NCBI GenBank assembly: GCA_035294465.1
Contig: DATGKW010000148.1
Coordinates: 1-5,175 of the forward strand
Direction of reading: 5' to 3'
From: Paraktedonobacter sp035294465
GTDB taxonomy: Bacteria; Chloroflexota; Ktedonobacteria; Ktedonobacterales; Ktedonobacteraceae
DNA: 5,175 bases
The position numbers and the translations under genes were made by a program. Shown in pieces: positions 4,799 through 5,175 of this stretch (the stretch's first letter is position 1; every line of letters starts with the position of its first letter). The notes beneath the pieces are model-generated. The model made no database searches. It saw only the letters and a program-made list of their open reading frames with translations, and was not told the DNA's origin.

Positions 4799-5175
4799 AT
4801 GGCTTCGGTTCCACTTTTTCTAACGCCGTTTGTTGGCCGCGAGCGAGAGCTGGCGCTCTACCGACGCTTTCTTGCCTCGGACTCTCCCTGGGTGCTTGTG
4901 ATTACCGGGCAGGGGGGGAGCGGCAAGAGCACTCTCCTGCGTCATTTTGCGGATAGGATCGGAGTGCCAGAAGGGAGCTTGGTCATCACGCTGGATTTCG
5001 CTATGCACCTCGATCCACTGGCAGTCCTGGACGAAATTTCCTGGCAAGTTGAAGGATGGGCAAGCGCTGAGCAGGTGCAGATGTTCCGACAGGCCATTGC
5101 AGATGCGCGGGGGAAGCTCGCACAACCGGTTGGGGATATCCGTCAGGAGGTCCACCTCGCGGAGAATGCCTCGTT
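4799..5175 (+). CDS. AAA/STAND-type ATPase, N-terminal part (cut by right edge)
   Basis: The frame is open for 125 complete codons from the ATG at 4799 to the right edge. An AGGAGG site (4787-4792) lies 6 bases upstream. The protein begins almost directly with 'TPFVGRERELALYRRFL' (9-25), the typical opening of AAA_16/STAND NTPases. This is followed by strand 'WVLVITGQGGSGKSTLLRHF' (31-50), in which residues 37-45 are a canonical Walker A loop with Lys43 binding nucleotide phosphates. 'SLVITLDF' (60-67) would be the next core strand. Walker B and any sensor or repeat region lie beyond the window. Such proteins are usually signal-transducing switch ATPases with C-terminal TPR or other repeats, acting as regulators or immune sensors. 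No effector domain precedes the ATPase, so a separate effector, possibly the upstream 147-residue protein, would be needed. Which STAND subfamily it belongs to cannot be settled from this fragment. Confidence 0.87.
   Translation, partial: MASVPLFLTPFVGRERELALYRRFLASDSPWVLVITGQGGSGKSTLLRHFADRIGVPEGSLVITLDFAMHLDPLAVLDEISWQVEGWASAEQVQMFRQAIADARGKLAQPVGDIRQEVHLAENAS

Noticed and set aside
4820..5155. Leftward 111-codon frame opposite the ATPase
   Set aside because: The rightward frame has a clear Walker A motif, so this is its complement.
1..5175. CRISPR arrays, tRNA or rRNA genes, insertion-sequence ends and long direct repeats
   Set aside because: I looked for repeated spacers, cloverleaf-like runs, terminal inverted repeats and transposase motifs and saw none.

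Overview
The window looks like chromosome or integrated-element DNA from a Ktedonobacteria-like member of the Chloroflexota. The basis is the mix of protein types: a PrgI-like protein, a TraC/VirB4-like protein, a TrbL/VirB6-like protein, and an exported double cysteine hydrolase whose C-terminal C39-like half resembles proteins I associate with that class. This is recognition from memory, not a database search. Base composition is moderately GC-rich, and all clear genes have strong AGGAGG-type ribosome binding sites except the GTG-started VirB6-like gene.

Positions 1-4025 hold one leftward (minus strand) operon, read from right to left: a VirB6/TrbL-like polytopic membrane protein (4025-2796), an exported CHAP + C39-like cell-wall hydrolase (2684-1425), a small VirB2/TrbC-like pilin candidate (1378-1004), a PrgI-family membrane protein (986-591), and the N-terminal 202 codons of a TraC-like/VirB4 component (607 to the left edge). 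The last two genes overlap by 17 bases and the pilin-PrgI gap is 17 bases, so they are very probably co-transcribed. Together these are the inner-membrane channel, wall-opening enzyme, pilus subunit and start of the ATPase module of a conjugative type IV secretion system of the kind found in single-membrane bacteria. The relaxase, coupling protein and the rest of VirB4 would lie outside the window.

Positions 4026-4316 are a divergent intergenic region. It carries a near-consensus rightward promoter (TTGACA, 17 bases, TAGAAT) with a small inverted repeat over its -10/start region. No equally good leftward promoter is visible.

Positions 4317-5175 hold a rightward pair: a 147-residue mainly helical protein of unknown function with a short C-terminal segment likely to be beta-forming (4317-4760), and the start of an AAA/STAND-type ATPase with a clear Walker A motif (4799 to the right edge). 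The small partner followed directly by a STAND-like ATPase recalls prokaryotic NLR-like signalling or defence modules. It is the best candidate here for something not well described, but most of the ATPase is cut off.

I see no RNA genes, insertion sequences, CRISPR arrays or attachment sites.
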